The translations under genes and the position numbers were made by a program. DNA of 64,000 bases from G965115915 sp965115915. GTDB lineage: Bacteria > Pseudomonadota > Gammaproteobacteria > Eutrophobiales > Eutrophobiaceae. The notes under the pieces are model-generated. The model was not told the origin of the DNA. It did no database searches and worked only from the letters and a program-made list of their open reading frames with translations. The stretch covers positions 1,116,001-1,180,000 of the forward strand of contig OZ220483.1 of NCBI GenBank assembly GCA_965115915.1, given 5' to 3'. The stretch's first letter is position 1; the number at the start of each line of letters is the position of its first letter. This document shows positions 25,833 through 36,766 of this stretch, piece after piece.

Positions 25833-26350
25833 ATGCTGGCTATCATGCTATGCCTGTGTTACGCAGTCTGCTGTGCGGCTTCCGAATTGCAAATCGTGCA
25901 GGCAAAGCTGCACGATACGGATGGCATGTTGCGTCTGCAGGCAACAATACACCATTCGCTCAGTAATGAAGCCATACAGTCACTGCTGCACGGGATCGAA
26001 CTGCGGTTCCATTCCGCACTGCGTATCCGTCAACAGCGCAACTGGTGGTGGGACAAAACCCTGCTGCATCACCCCATGCAACGGCATCTGACTTACCATC
26101 CTCTGAGCAAACGCTATATCGTCCGCACCGGAAGAGGCAGGCAACTCGGCTCCTTCACACAACTGGAGCAGGCACTGCAACGACTGGGGGAATTGGAAAC
26201 CGATATCGCCCCACCCACACCGATACTGGCCGCTGACAATCGCTATTACGCCACGCTGGACAGTCGACTGGACATCCATTCGCTCCCCGCCGCGATGCAA
26301 ATCGTGGCCCACCTATCCACCACCTGGCAGCTCCGAAGCGGCACCTATCA

Positions 26351-26369
<19 letters not shown>
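25833..26369 (+). CDS. DUF4390 exported protein
   Basis: From ATG 25833 the product has 178 residues. It opens with a signal peptide (MLAIMLCLCYAVCCA) and then the DUF4390 domain, recognisable by WWWDKTLLHHPMQRHLTYH and the late segment LDIHSLPAAMQIVAHLS. The function is unknown. The family sits immediately before NtrY-type kinases in many proteobacteria, which suggests an envelope partner of that kinase (inference). The frame also opens at ATG 25746, overlapping the fmt stop, which would add a 29-residue polar leader. I prefer the later start because of the signal peptide. Confidence 0.85.
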
Positions 26370-28561
<2,192 letters not shown>

Positions 28562-28585
28562 ACCACGGGGCGCATCGTCTATGGC

Positions 28586-29539
28586 CTAAATGCCTGCCCG
28601 CTTCTCCACCAATTCACGTGGCAAAGAAAACACCACCTTCTCCTGACGCCCTGCCACCTCGACAGAATGCTGTGCACCCCATTCACGCAACCGCACAATC
28701 ACCTCTTCCACCAGTATCTCCGGCGCGGACGCCCCGGCGGTCAACCCGATATATTGCTTGCCCGCAACCCATTCCCGGCGGATTTCACTGGCGCTGTCTA
28801 TCAGATAGGCCGGGATCCCGGCCTTCTGTGATATCTCCATCAAGCGGGTCGAATTGGAACTGTTCTGTGAACCCACCACCAGGATTACATTGCACTGCCG
28901 GGTGAGCTTTTTTACCGCATCCTGCCGGTTCTGTGTCGCATAACAGATATCCTCCTTTTTCGGCCCGACGATATCCGGGAAGCGCTGACGCAATGCCCGG
29001 ATAATCTCCGCGGTATCATCCATCGACAATGTGGTCTGGGTGACAAATGCCAGATACTTCGCATTTTTCACTCGCAGCTTGTGCACATCCTCGATGGACT
29101 CCACCAGATACATCCCGTCAGACCCGTCAGCGCTTTGATACTGACCCAGTGTACCTTCCACCTCGGGATGCCCGGCGTGTCCGATCAGGATGCATTCCCG
29201 GCCCTCTTCCTGATAACGCCCTACCTCCATGTGCACCTTGGTCACCAATGGACATATGGCATCGAATACGCGCAGTCTACGCCGAATCGCCTCGGACCGC
29301 ACAGACTTGGACACACCGTGAGCACTGAATATCACTGTGGCATCGTCCGGCACCTCATCGAGCTCTTCAACAAACACCGCGCCCTTGTCACGCAGGCTGT
29401 TAACCACGTATTTGTTGTGTACTACTTCATGGCGCACATATACCGGGGCACCAAACAACTCCAATGCCCGCTCGACGATCTCTATGGCGCGGTCAACCCC
29501 GGCACAGAAACCGCGTGGATTGGCAAGAATGATCTGCAT
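28586..29539 (-). CDS. ispH: 4-hydroxy-3-methylbut-2-enyl diphosphate reductase
   Basis: IspH is the last MEP pathway enzyme, a [4Fe-4S] reductase giving IPP and DMAPP. From ATG 29539 the 317-residue product matches E. coli IspH in length. The three cluster cysteines are in GFCAGVDRA (Cys12), DAICPLVTKVH and DICYATQNRQ. A longer frame to 29665 has no family counterpart. It lies downstream of lspA on the same strand but has its own extended -10 promoter. The fkpB gene that often lies between them is missing. Confidence 0.97.
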   Translation of the reverse strand: MQIILANPRGFCAGVDRAIEIVERALELFGAPVYVRHEVVHNKYVVNSLRDKGAVFVEELDEVPDDATVIFSAHGVSKSVRSEAIRRRLRVFDAICPLVTKVHMEVGRYQEEGRECILIGHAGHPEVEGTLGQYQSADGSDGMYLVESIEDVHKLRVKNAKYLAFVTQTTLSMDDTAEIIRALRQRFPDIVGPKKEDICYATQNRQDAVKKLTRQCNVILVVGSQNSSNSTRLMEISQKAGIPAYLIDSASEIRREWVAGKQYIGLTAGASAPEILVEEVIVRLREWGAQHSVEVAGRQEKVVFSLPRELVEKRAGI

Positions 29540-29568
29540 GTCATTACCCACGTCCGAATTTGCCACGC

Positions 29569-29577
29569 AGTATAACA
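29569..29577 (-). promoter_or_regulatory. Extended -10 promoter of ispH
   Basis: The minus strand reads TG-T-TATACT, ending 29 bases before the ispH ATG. There is no clear -35, as is usual for extended -10 promoters. Confidence 0.55.
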
Positions 29578-29707
29578 CCGCAAGTCCGTTTGCGCATTGG
29601 CCGCATGCGCAAAACGCGGATATGGCTCGCTCGGGAAAGGGTCTGCCAGCACACCCGCGATCCACGCATTGCGCATCCGCATTGGCCGTCCACCATAACC
29701 CCCAACC

Positions 29708-30187
29708 TCAATCGCGCAGCATGTCAAGCAGCAACAACGCGACACCCAGACATATCGCGGAGTCCGCCACGTTAAAGGCCGGCCAATGCCAGGACCGGTA
29801 GTACACATCGATGAAGTCGACGACCTCTCCCAGGCGGATGCGATCGCAGAGGTTCCCCGCCGCTCCACCCAGGATCAACGAAAGGCCCGCAGCCAGACAG
29901 CGCTGGCCACTGTGCAAAGTACAGAGCCAACACCCAAGCAACAACATGATGATGCCGCTCAAGACTATGAAGAACCAACGCTGCCATCCTCCCGCCTCGC
30001 TGAGCAAACCAAAGGCCGCTCCCGGGTTGTGCACCAGCACCAGATTCAGACCCGGAAACACAGCCACAGGCTGTGTCCCTTGCAGATACAGGCCAACCAG
30101 ATGCTTACTGAGCTGATCCAGCAACATCACCAGCAGCGCAACGGACAACCCGCCAAGTGGGACAATGAACGCTCTGCGATCAGGCAA
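29708..30187 (-). CDS. lspA: Lipoprotein signal peptidase
   Basis: LspA cleaves prolipoprotein signal peptides in the inner membrane. The 159-residue product has four transmembrane helices and the catalytic aspartates in GGAAGNLCDRIRLGEVVDFID and AFNVADSAI. Translation starts at TTG 30187, eight bases inside ileS and preceded by GGGGAG, so it is coupled to ileS. It is the end of the murJ-ribF-ileS-lspA run. Confidence 0.96.
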   Translation of the reverse strand: MPDRRAFIVPLGGLSVALLVMLLDQLSKHLVGLYLQGTQPVAVFPGLNLVLVHNPGAAFGLLSEAGGWQRWFFIVLSGIIMLLLGCWLCTLHSGQRCLAAGLSLILGGAAGNLCDRIRLGEVVDFIDVYYRSWHWPAFNVADSAICLGVALLLLDMLRD

Positions 30188-32996
30188 AATAACGCCGCTC
30201 CCCGCTGCCCTCTATGTTCTCGATGCAGCGGCCACACAATTCCGGATGGCGCGCATCGGCACCCACATCGGCACACAGATGCCAGCAACGGGAACACTTC
30301 GGATGCGCCGACTGCCGCACTTGCAGCCGCAACGTTGCGCCAGGCTCCGGCTGGTCCAGCGCGTGCACCCGCGCCGCTGAACTGATCAGCACGAAATGCA
30401 ACTCCTGTCCCAGAGATTCCAAGCCTTCCCTGCGCTGCGCACAGGCACACCAGATGTCCACCTCCGCGTCAAGCGAAGAGCCAATATGACCCGCCACACG
30501 TGCCGACTCCAGTTCCTTGCACACCTGTTCGCGCACCGCCAGTATGTCGCACCAGCGCTGCTGGATGGCGTCGTTCTGCCCGGCATCGTCCGGCAGTTGA
30601 TCGTACCACTCCAGTTCAAACACCGAGCCCTTCCCCGCGCCATGCAGATGGTCCCAGATCTCTTCCGCGGTAAAACTCAGGATCGGTGCCAACCAACGCA
30701 CCAACGCCTGCAGTACATGATACATGGCACTCTGCGCCGAACGCCGTGGTTGGCTGTCCCGCCCCAGGGTATAGATACGGTCTTTGATGACATCCAGATA
30801 AAATCCGCTCATATCCACAATGCAGAACTGATGCAGGACCTGATACACCTGATGAAAGCGGTATGCGTCAAAGTCAGCGCGGATCTGCCGTTGCACGCTG
30901 CTGGTACGCGCCAATACCCAGCGGTCGAGTTCCAGCAACGCATCCATCTCAAGCAGGTTGGAACGGGGGTCAAAATCATGCAGATTGGCCAACAGATAAC
31001 GTGCCGTATTGCGCAGCTTCCGATACGCATCGGCGGTACGCCGGAGGATCTCGTCCGAGACGTGCATCTCGTTACGGTAGTCCGTCGCCGCCACCCACAG
31101 ACGCAGGATATCGGCCCCCAGGGTCTTTATAATCTGCTGTGGGGTCACCACATTGCCCTGTGATTTGGACATCTTCATACCCTGCGCATCTACCGTGAAA
31201 CCGTGCGTCAACACGGCCTTGTAAGGCGCCCTGTCCTTCATCGCCACCGAGCTCAGCAGCGCCGACTGAAACCAGCCCCGATGCTGATCGGAGCCTTCCA
31301 GATACAGATCGGCCGGGGCCGACAGGCGTGCGTCCGCATCCAGTACACTGGCATGGGTGACCCCGGAATCAAACCAGACATCCAGGGTATCGGAAACCTT
31401 CCGGTATGCCGCCGCATCCGTGCCCAGCAGCGGCTCCGGGTCCAGTGCAAACCACGCCTCGATACCATCGCGCTCGATCCGGCTGGCCACGGTTTCCATC
31501 CATTCGACGCTACGCGGATGCAGGGCACCGGTCTGCCGATGTATGAACAGCGCAATCGGCACACCCCAGGCACGCTGCCGCGAGATACACCAGTCGGGAC
31601 GTCCGCTGACCATGCCGCGGATACGCTCCTGTCCCCACGCCGGCAACCACCGAACCTGTGCGATCGCCTGCAGGGCCTGCCGCCGCAAACCCTTCCGGTC
31701 CATCGAAATGAACCACTGCGCGGTCGCACGAAAGATCAGCGGGCTCTTGTGCCGCCAGCAGTGCGGATAGCTGTGCCGATACCCCATCTGATGCAGCAGC
31801 CAGCCGTGCGTCTGCAACACCTCGATGATCTGCCGCTCCGCCTTGAAGATGTGGGTCCCGGCAAACAGCGCGGTGGCATCACCAAATACCCCGGATGGAC
31901 CTACCAGACTGTCCACCTTCAGACCATAACGCCGCCCGGTGTGGTAGTCATCCAGACCGTGTCCCGGGGCGATGTGCACCGCACCAGTACCAGCCTCCAG
32001 GCCGACATGCTCCGATAACACCAACGGCACTTCCCGCTGCAGGAACGGATGGCGCAATCCCAGACCTTCCAGTACCCCGCCCCGAACGCTGCCTAGCGGC
32101 TCCCCCAGGCGGGAATGCGCCTGCCAGCGTTCGGCAACCGCCTGGCACAGCCCGGCCGCCAGCAACACGCCAATCCGGCGCCCGCGATGCTCACACACCT
32201 GTAACACATACTCCAGTTCCGGATGCAGCGCGACCGCCCGATTGGCAGGCAGCGTCCATGGGGTAGTGGTCCAAATCGGCACACACAGCCCCGCCAGCGA
32301 TCGCTCGGCAGCGGGGAAATGCCGATACAGCGCGGCGTAGTCCACACACTCGAAGCCGACATCAATGGCCAGCGAATCGTGTTGCGCATACTCCACCTCC
32401 GCCTCGGCCAACGCCGAAGCGCAATCCATGCACCAGTACACCGGTCGCTCCCCGCGATACAAATGCCCCCTGGCAGCGATCGTCCCGAGGGCACGGACGA
32501 TATTCGCCTCAATGGCGGGGTCCATGGTCAGGTAGGGGTGGTCCCAATCCGCAAACACCCCCAGACGCCGAAAATCATGCCGCTGCCTGTGTATCTGGGT
32601 CTCGGCGTACTCGCGACAGGCAGCGCGGAAGGCATGCGCACTGACCCGCTCACCCGGCTTGCCCAGCTTTTTCTCCACCGCCAGCTCGATCGGCAGGCCA
32701 TGACAATCCCAACCCGGGACATAACGGGCATCCAGTCCATCCAGCGTCTTGCACTTGATGATCATGTCCTTGAGTATCTTGTTGACCGCATGGCCGATGT
32801 GGATATCGCCGTTGGCATACGGTGGCCCATCGTGCAGCACGAACGACCTGGCCCCGTTGCGCCGCGCACGGATGCGGGCGTAGATATCCTGTTCCTGCCA
32901 TCGCTCCAGCAGTCCCGGCTCGCGCTGGCTCAGATTGGCACGCATCGGGAATGTGGTCCGCGGCAAATGCAGTGTGTGTTTATAGCGATTACTCAC
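30180..32996 (-). CDS. ileS: Isoleucyl-tRNA synthetase
   Basis: IleRS charges tRNA-Ile. The 938-residue product is full length. It has class I signatures HIGH (66-69) and KMSKS (near 605), a CP1 editing domain between them, and a C-terminal zinc ribbon with CSRCWH and CGRC pairs. It overlaps ribF by four bases (ATGA) and lspA by eight, so ribF-ileS-lspA is a single translational unit. Confidence 0.98.
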   Translation of the reverse strand: MSNRYKHTLHLPRTTFPMRANLSQREPGLLERWQEQDIYARIRARRNGARSFVLHDGPPYANGDIHIGHAVNKILKDMIIKCKTLDGLDARYVPGWDCHGLPIELAVEKKLGKPGERVSAHAFRAACREYAETQIHRQRHDFRRLGVFADWDHPYLTMDPAIEANIVRALGTIAARGHLYRGERPVYWCMDCASALAEAEVEYAQHDSLAIDVGFECVDYAALYRHFPAAERSLAGLCVPIWTTTPWTLPANRAVALHPELEYVLQVCEHRGRRIGVLLAAGLCQAVAERWQAHSRLGEPLGSVRGGVLEGLGLRHPFLQREVPLVLSEHVGLEAGTGAVHIAPGHGLDDYHTGRRYGLKVDSLVGPSGVFGDATALFAGTHIFKAERQIIEVLQTHGWLLHQMGYRHSYPHCWRHKSPLIFRATAQWFISMDRKGLRRQALQAIAQVRWLPAWGQERIRGMVSGRPDWCISRQRAWGVPIALFIHRQTGALHPRSVEWMETVASRIERDGIEAWFALDPEPLLGTDAAAYRKVSDTLDVWFDSGVTHASVLDADARLSAPADLYLEGSDQHRGWFQSALLSSVAMKDRAPYKAVLTHGFTVDAQGMKMSKSQGNVVTPQQIIKTLGADILRLWVAATDYRNEMHVSDEILRRTADAYRKLRNTARYLLANLHDFDPRSNLLEMDALLELDRWVLARTSSVQRQIRADFDAYRFHQVYQVLHQFCIVDMSGFYLDVIKDRIYTLGRDSQPRRSAQSAMYHVLQALVRWLAPILSFTAEEIWDHLHGAGKGSVFELEWYDQLPDDAGQNDAIQQRWCDILAVREQVCKELESARVAGHIGSSLDAEVDIWCACAQRREGLESLGQELHFVLISSAARVHALDQPEPGATLRLQVRQSAHPKCSRCWHLCADVGADARHPELCGRCIENIEGSGERRYFA

Positions 32997-33913
32997 CGGG
33001 TCTCCACGCCTCCCAGAAAGCTGCGTGCGCTGTGCAAATCTTCTCTCATCCGCTGTAACAGTGCGTCATCATCATCAAATACCGCATCATCGCGCAGTTT
33101 GTCCAACCATTCCACATACAAACGCCGTCCATACAGATCCCCGCCATTAGCCAGCAGATGCACCTCCAGTACCGACGGTGCGGCGCCACCCAGCCAAATC
33201 AGGGCCGGGGCCAGCGGCACGGACTCCAGGCCGGCACGGGCGACAAACACCCCATGTGGCAAGGTCTGATGCCTGTGCAAGCGGATATTGGCGGTCGGGA
33301 AACCCAGGCTGCGTCCACGCTGCCTGCCTGGGATCACCCGCCCGCTGACCCGGAACGAATGACCCAGCAGCGCGTTGACCCGGGACAACTCCCCCGCGGC
33401 CAGCAACCTGCGCACGGCACTGCTGCTGACCCGTTCCCCGTCCATAGTGAATTCCTCGGCCTCGATCACGCTACAGCCGGCCGCCTCGGTCAACCGGCGG
33501 AGCAGGCTGAAGTCGCCGCCGCGATCCCTGCCAAAACGAAAATCGCCACCCGCCACCAACGCCCGTGCCCCCAGGGCACGCAGCACGATATCCTGCACAA
33601 AATCCACGGCATCCATCCCGGCCAGACGCGGGCCAAAACGCAGACACCATACCGTATCCACCGCATAGCGTTCCAGCAGAAACCGCTTTTCCCGCAGTCG
33701 CGTCAGACGCAACGGGGAATGTGCCGGGGCAAAGTATTCCCTTGGCTGCGGCTCAAACACCACGGCGGTCAGCGGCAGACCGCGTGCCTGCGCCTGTGCA
33801 CGGGCCTGTCGCAACACGGATTGATGCCCTTTGTGCACCCCATCAAAATTGCCGATCACCGCGACACAGCGATGCCCGGCCGGCAACGCGGACAAACCGA
33901 AATAGAATGCCAT
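32993..33913 (-). CDS. ribF: Bifunctional riboflavin kinase/FAD synthetase
   Basis: RibF converts riboflavin to FMN and then FAD. The 306-residue product has the N-terminal FAD synthetase with GNFDGVHKGH at 21-30 and the C-terminal riboflavin kinase with GRQRGRSLGFPTANI. It lies six bases after murJ and overlaps ileS by four bases. Confidence 0.97.
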   Translation of the reverse strand: MAFYFGLSALPAGHRCVAVIGNFDGVHKGHQSVLRQARAQAQARGLPLTAVVFEPQPREYFAPAHSPLRLTRLREKRFLLERYAVDTVWCLRFGPRLAGMDAVDFVQDIVLRALGARALVAGGDFRFGRDRGGDFSLLRRLTEAAGCSVIEAEEFTMDGERVSSSAVRRLLAAGELSRVNALLGHSFRVSGRVIPGRQRGRSLGFPTANIRLHRHQTLPHGVFVARAGLESVPLAPALIWLGGAAPSVLEVHLLANGGDLYGRRLYVEWLDKLRDDAVFDDDDALLQRMREDLHSARSFLGGVETR

Positions 33914-33919
33914 CGTTCG

Positions 33920-35461
33920 CTATGCCTGATGCAACTCCAGATGACGCGGACGCAGACCCGTCAGGTACAACCCGCACAGGTATACCAGCATGCCACCCAC
34001 AACCAGCAGCAGCAATATACCCACACGCTGCAACGCGTGCCACAGTGCCCAGTCTTGCAGCAGCCCGCCGATACCCAGCAGAAACCCCGACATCAACGCG
34101 GTCGCCAGCAACAGACGCACAAAGAAACGCCAGCCCTCCACAGGCACATGCACCAGGCCCTGACGCCGCAACATCCTGAACAACAGCCAGGCCTGCAAGC
34201 AGCCGGACAGGGACGTGGCAAGAGCGAGCCCGGCATGGGCCAACGGGACTATCAGCAACAGGTTGAACAGGATATTGGCAAACATCGCGATGGTGGCGGC
34301 ACGCACCGGCAGGCCCATCTGCTGGCGGGAAAAGAAGCCCGCCGCCAGGATCTTCACCAGGATGAAGGCGGGCAGACCCAGCGCATAGGCACACAGGCTG
34401 CGTGCGGACATCTGCACGTCATGGACAGAATAACGATCATAGTGGAAAAAACTGTACAGCAGCGGCTCAGCCAACAGAATAAGGCCCAGGCTGGCCGGCA
34501 AGGCAATCAGCCAGACCCAGCGCAGGCCCCAGGCCAGCATGCTGACAAAACCCTGATGGGAATCGTGCGCATGTTCTCGCGCCAGATTGGGCAATATCAC
34601 CGTCGCCAGTGCCACCCCGAACACCCCCAGCGGAAACTCCATCAGACGGTCCGAGAAATACAGCCAGGAAATGCTGCCCTGTACCAGAAAGGAGGCCATC
34701 AGGGTATCCACCAGCAGATTGATCTGCACGATGGACACCCCGTAGATGGCAGGCACCAGCAACCGCAGGATACGCCTTAGTCCCACCGGGTCACAGTGCA
34801 ACCTGGGCCGCGGCAACTTGCCCAGACGGTGCAGAAACGGCAACTGCAACAACAACTGCGCGACCCCGGCGATCAGCACTCCCCAGGCCAGCGCGGTGAC
34901 CGGTTCCGCCAGCCGTGGCGCCAAAAGTATGGCGCAGCCGATCAGACTGATATTGAGCAGGGCCGGGGTCAGCGCGGGGATCGCGAAACGCTGCCAGGTA
35001 TTCAAAATGCCGGCGGCAAACGCGGTCAGCGAGATAAACAGTATATACGGGAAAGTGATGCGCAGCATGCCACTGGCCAGTGGATAACGTGCGTCCCCGC
35101 TGGCAAAGCCCGGGGCAAACACCAGGATAAGCAACGGCGCCAGCAGTATCCCCAGCGCGGTGACCAGCAACAGGATCAGCCCCAGGCTGGCCGCGGTCTG
35201 GTCCAGCAGCGCCTGTACCTCGGCATCGCTGCGGCGCTCACGGTATTCGGCCAGCACCGGCACAAAGGCCTGCAAAAACGCCCCTTCGGCAAACAGCCGA
35301 CGACAGAAATTCGGGATGCGAAACGCGACGATGAAGGCGTCCATACCCACACCGGCCCCGAACAGGCGTGCGATCACGATGTCACGCAGCAGTCCCAGCA
35401 CCCTGGAGATGCTGGTCATGCCGCCGACCGTCACGGTGGATCCGAGCAGGCGTAGACCCAT
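33920..35461 (-). CDS. murJ: Lipid II flippase MurJ
   Basis: MurJ moves lipid II across the inner membrane. The 513-residue product has about 14 hydrophobic helices of the MviN/MATE-like fold. It opens with SISRVLGLLRDIVIARLFGA and has the conserved FRIPNFCRRLFAEGAF near 45-62. It is upstream of ribF-ileS-lspA and downstream of rpsT, the usual gammaproteobacterial neighbours. Confidence 0.97.
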   Translation of the reverse strand: MGLRLLGSTVTVGGMTSISRVLGLLRDIVIARLFGAGVGMDAFIVAFRIPNFCRRLFAEGAFLQAFVPVLAEYRERRSDAEVQALLDQTAASLGLILLLVTALGILLAPLLILVFAPGFASGDARYPLASGMLRITFPYILFISLTAFAAGILNTWQRFAIPALTPALLNISLIGCAILLAPRLAEPVTALAWGVLIAGVAQLLLQLPFLHRLGKLPRPRLHCDPVGLRRILRLLVPAIYGVSIVQINLLVDTLMASFLVQGSISWLYFSDRLMEFPLGVFGVALATVILPNLAREHAHDSHQGFVSMLAWGLRWVWLIALPASLGLILLAEPLLYSFFHYDRYSVHDVQMSARSLCAYALGLPAFILVKILAAGFFSRQQMGLPVRAATIAMFANILFNLLLIVPLAHAGLALATSLSGCLQAWLLFRMLRRQGLVHVPVEGWRFFVRLLLATALMSGFLLGIGGLLQDWALWHALQRVGILLLLVVGGMLVYLCGLYLTGLRPRHLELHQA

Positions 35462-35513
35462 CTTCAGGACCGGGCCCGCCGCCGGGCAACGCAGGCTGTG
35501 TACACAGGCCCCG

Positions 35514-35536
35514 CCCGCCCCGTAACGCAGGGCGGG
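35514..35536 (-). terminator. GC hairpin after rpsT
   Basis: CCCGCCC (35514-35520), nine-base loop, GGGCGGG (35530-35536), ten bases beyond the rpsT stop. No T-run follows, so termination may be partial. A perfect 12-base palindrome CTGTGTACACAG lies beyond it at 35496-35507. Confidence 0.4.
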
Positions 35537-35545
35537 AACATCACG

Positions 35546-35815
35546 CTAGCTACTGTGCAAGGCGCGTACCTGCCGATTGAGACGGGACTTGTAACGCGCT
35601 GCCCGGTTCTTGTGGATCAAACGCTTGCTGCACAGCCGGTCCACCACCGGCACCAACTGCCGATAGGCGTTCCGGGCGGCCTCCTGGTCACCCAGTTGAA
35701 TGGCCCGTCTGAGCTTGCGAATGCGGGTGCGCATCATGGCACGCATGCTGGAGTTCTGACGGTTACGCCAAATCGTCTGCCGGGCCCGTTTCCTGGCCGA
35801 GGCTATATTCGCCAT
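35546..35815 (-). CDS. rpsT: 30S ribosomal protein S20
   Basis: S20 binds 16S rRNA. From ATG 35815 the product has 89 residues, starts MANIASARKRARQ and is strongly basic throughout, as expected. An AGGAG ribosome binding site lies 12 bases upstream. An in-frame ATG at 35836 would add seven residues and is unlikely. S20 often represses its own translation, which I cannot judge from this leader. Confidence 0.97.
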   Translation of the reverse strand: MANIASARKRARQTIWRNRQNSSMRAMMRTRIRKLRRAIQLGDQEAARNAYRQLVPVVDRLCSKRLIHKNRAARYKSRLNRQVRALHSS

Positions 35816-35968
35816 TGCGGGATATACTCCTGTCAAAATACTGTTTCAGCAGGCTGGCCGATGCGCCGCCTGCAACGTGATTAGCTTGCCCCCGCAACCG
35901 GGTACGCGACCCTGCGGGCTGTCAGCGCATTATCAGCCAACGGCGGCACCCGAGTCAAACGCGGATGC

Positions 35969-36000
35969 GGGTTCACGACAGAGACTGTGCGGGCCCGGCC
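35969..36000 (+). repeat. Dispersed intergenic repeat core, 36-kb copy
   Basis: GGGTTCACGACAGAGACTGT followed by GCGGGCCCGGCC. Compared with the other copies, two bases (GT) are missing in the middle. Confidence 0.75.
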
Positions 36001-36245
36001 TCCCCCCATCGCGGCAGACATGGTAAATTATTGCGAAAGATGATTGCGCAAAAAAAAGGATTTTGGATCCGAATCCAACCGTGTTTGACGGAATGTTCGG
36101 TATCTACCGGAGTTGAATTTGGTGGAAGATTTTTATCCCTTTTTAGAGCGCCAGGAACGACGAGATACGATCCCGGAGATCTCACCGATGTGTGGGGTTG
36201 AGGCCTTTGACCTGGTCCAGTAGATTGGGACAACCCAGGCTGCAA

Positions 36246-36304
36246 CTCCGGGGGGAGTGATTGGAGACCCCGTCCAGACCACGTTTGCCAACCACTTGTG
36301 TGCC
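36246..36304 (+). repeat. Second block of the dispersed repeat, shared with 49.4 kb
   Basis: ACTCCGGGGGGAGTGATT, then GTCCAGACCACGTTTGCC and AACCACTTGTGTGCC. The minus strand of 49384-49447 reads nearly the same: CTCCCGGGGGAAGTGATG, then ATCCAGGCCACGTTTGCC and AGCCGCTTGTGTGCC. The agreement runs over about 60 bases. Confidence 0.8.
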
Positions 36305-36321
36305 CCGGTCTACCAATGCCG

Positions 36322-36698
36322 TGTGCAGGTGCGCGGCAGTGAGAGTACCGGGGTTTGAACTTCCCCCCACCGGCGCGCCTGCGGGCTGACGCCCCTGGCT
36401 TGCCGGCTCCCCCTCACGGGGGGAGCGATGGATAGCGAGGTGTGCGGGTGCGCGGCAGTGAGACTGCGGGGACTCGGCCTCCCCCCACCAGCGCGCCTGC
36501 GGGCTGACGCCCCTGGCCTGCCGGCTCCCCCTCACGGGGGGAGCAATGGATAGCGGCAGTGTACGGGTTCACGACAGTGAAACTGTGCAGGCCTGCCCTC
36601 CCCCCACCGGCGCACCTGCGAGCTGACGACCCTGGCCTGCCGGCTCCCCCTCACGGGAGGCGCGATGGATAGCGGCGGTGTGCGGGTGCGTGCGGGCC
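36322..36698 (+). repeat. 119-bp tandem repeat, three full copies plus a partial one
   Basis: Units start at 36322, 36441, 36560 and 36679 (partial, 20 bases), each exactly 119 bases apart. Every unit contains the GACAGTGA-like core, CTCCCCCCACCGGCGC, GCTGACG, and a hairpin CCCCCTCACGGGGG, followed by GATGGATAGCG. The array ends directly at the A-run of the porin terminator. Confidence 0.95.
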
Positions 36699-36728
36699 AA
36701 AAAAAAGGCGCACCTCTCGGTGCGCCTT
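36699..36728 (-). terminator. Rho-independent terminator of the porin gene
   Basis: AAGGCGCACC (36705-36714), loop of four, GGTGCGCCTT (36719-36728). On the minus strand the stem is followed by a run of eight T (36699-36706). It lies 39 bases after the porin stop. Confidence 0.93.
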
Positions 36729-36766
36729 CGGTCGCGGGCAGGGCCCGCGTTTTACCTCGTAACGGC

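Larger units (their letters stand above)
35837..36698. other. Long intergenic region between rpsT and the porin, mostly repeats
   Basis: About 860 bases without a credible gene. From left to right it holds the rpsT upstream region, a dispersed repeat core (35969-35989 with GGGCCCGGCC), and an AT-richer stretch (36016-36160) with a small hairpin TTGGAT/ATCCAA at 36063-36078 and a doubtful 53-codon ORF (36040-36201). Next come the block ACTCCGGGGGGAGTGATT and its continuation shared with 49.4 kb, and then a 119-bp tandem array up to the porin terminator. Confidence 0.75.

Noticed and set aside
30396..32018. Long plus-strand frames over ileS
   Set aside because: They are shadows of isoleucyl-tRNA synthetase, which is full length with HIGH, KMSKS and zinc motifs.
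33158..34780. A 540-codon open frame on the plus strand across ribF and murJ
   Set aside because: It is fully antisense to two well-identified genes with conserved motifs. Its predicted product is low-complexity (Gln, His, Pro, Arg rich), as expected from a shadow frame in GC-rich coding DNA.
36040..36201. A 53-codon ORF in the AT-richer part of the rpsT-porin spacer
   Set aside because: It lies among repeats, has only a weak ribosome binding site and shows no recognisable features. It may be a remnant, but I cannot support it as a gene.
36322..36698. CRISPR array
   Set aside because: The repeats are 119 bases and contiguous without unique spacers, and no cas genes are present. The 15-base repeats in topA and batB/C are coding minisatellites.
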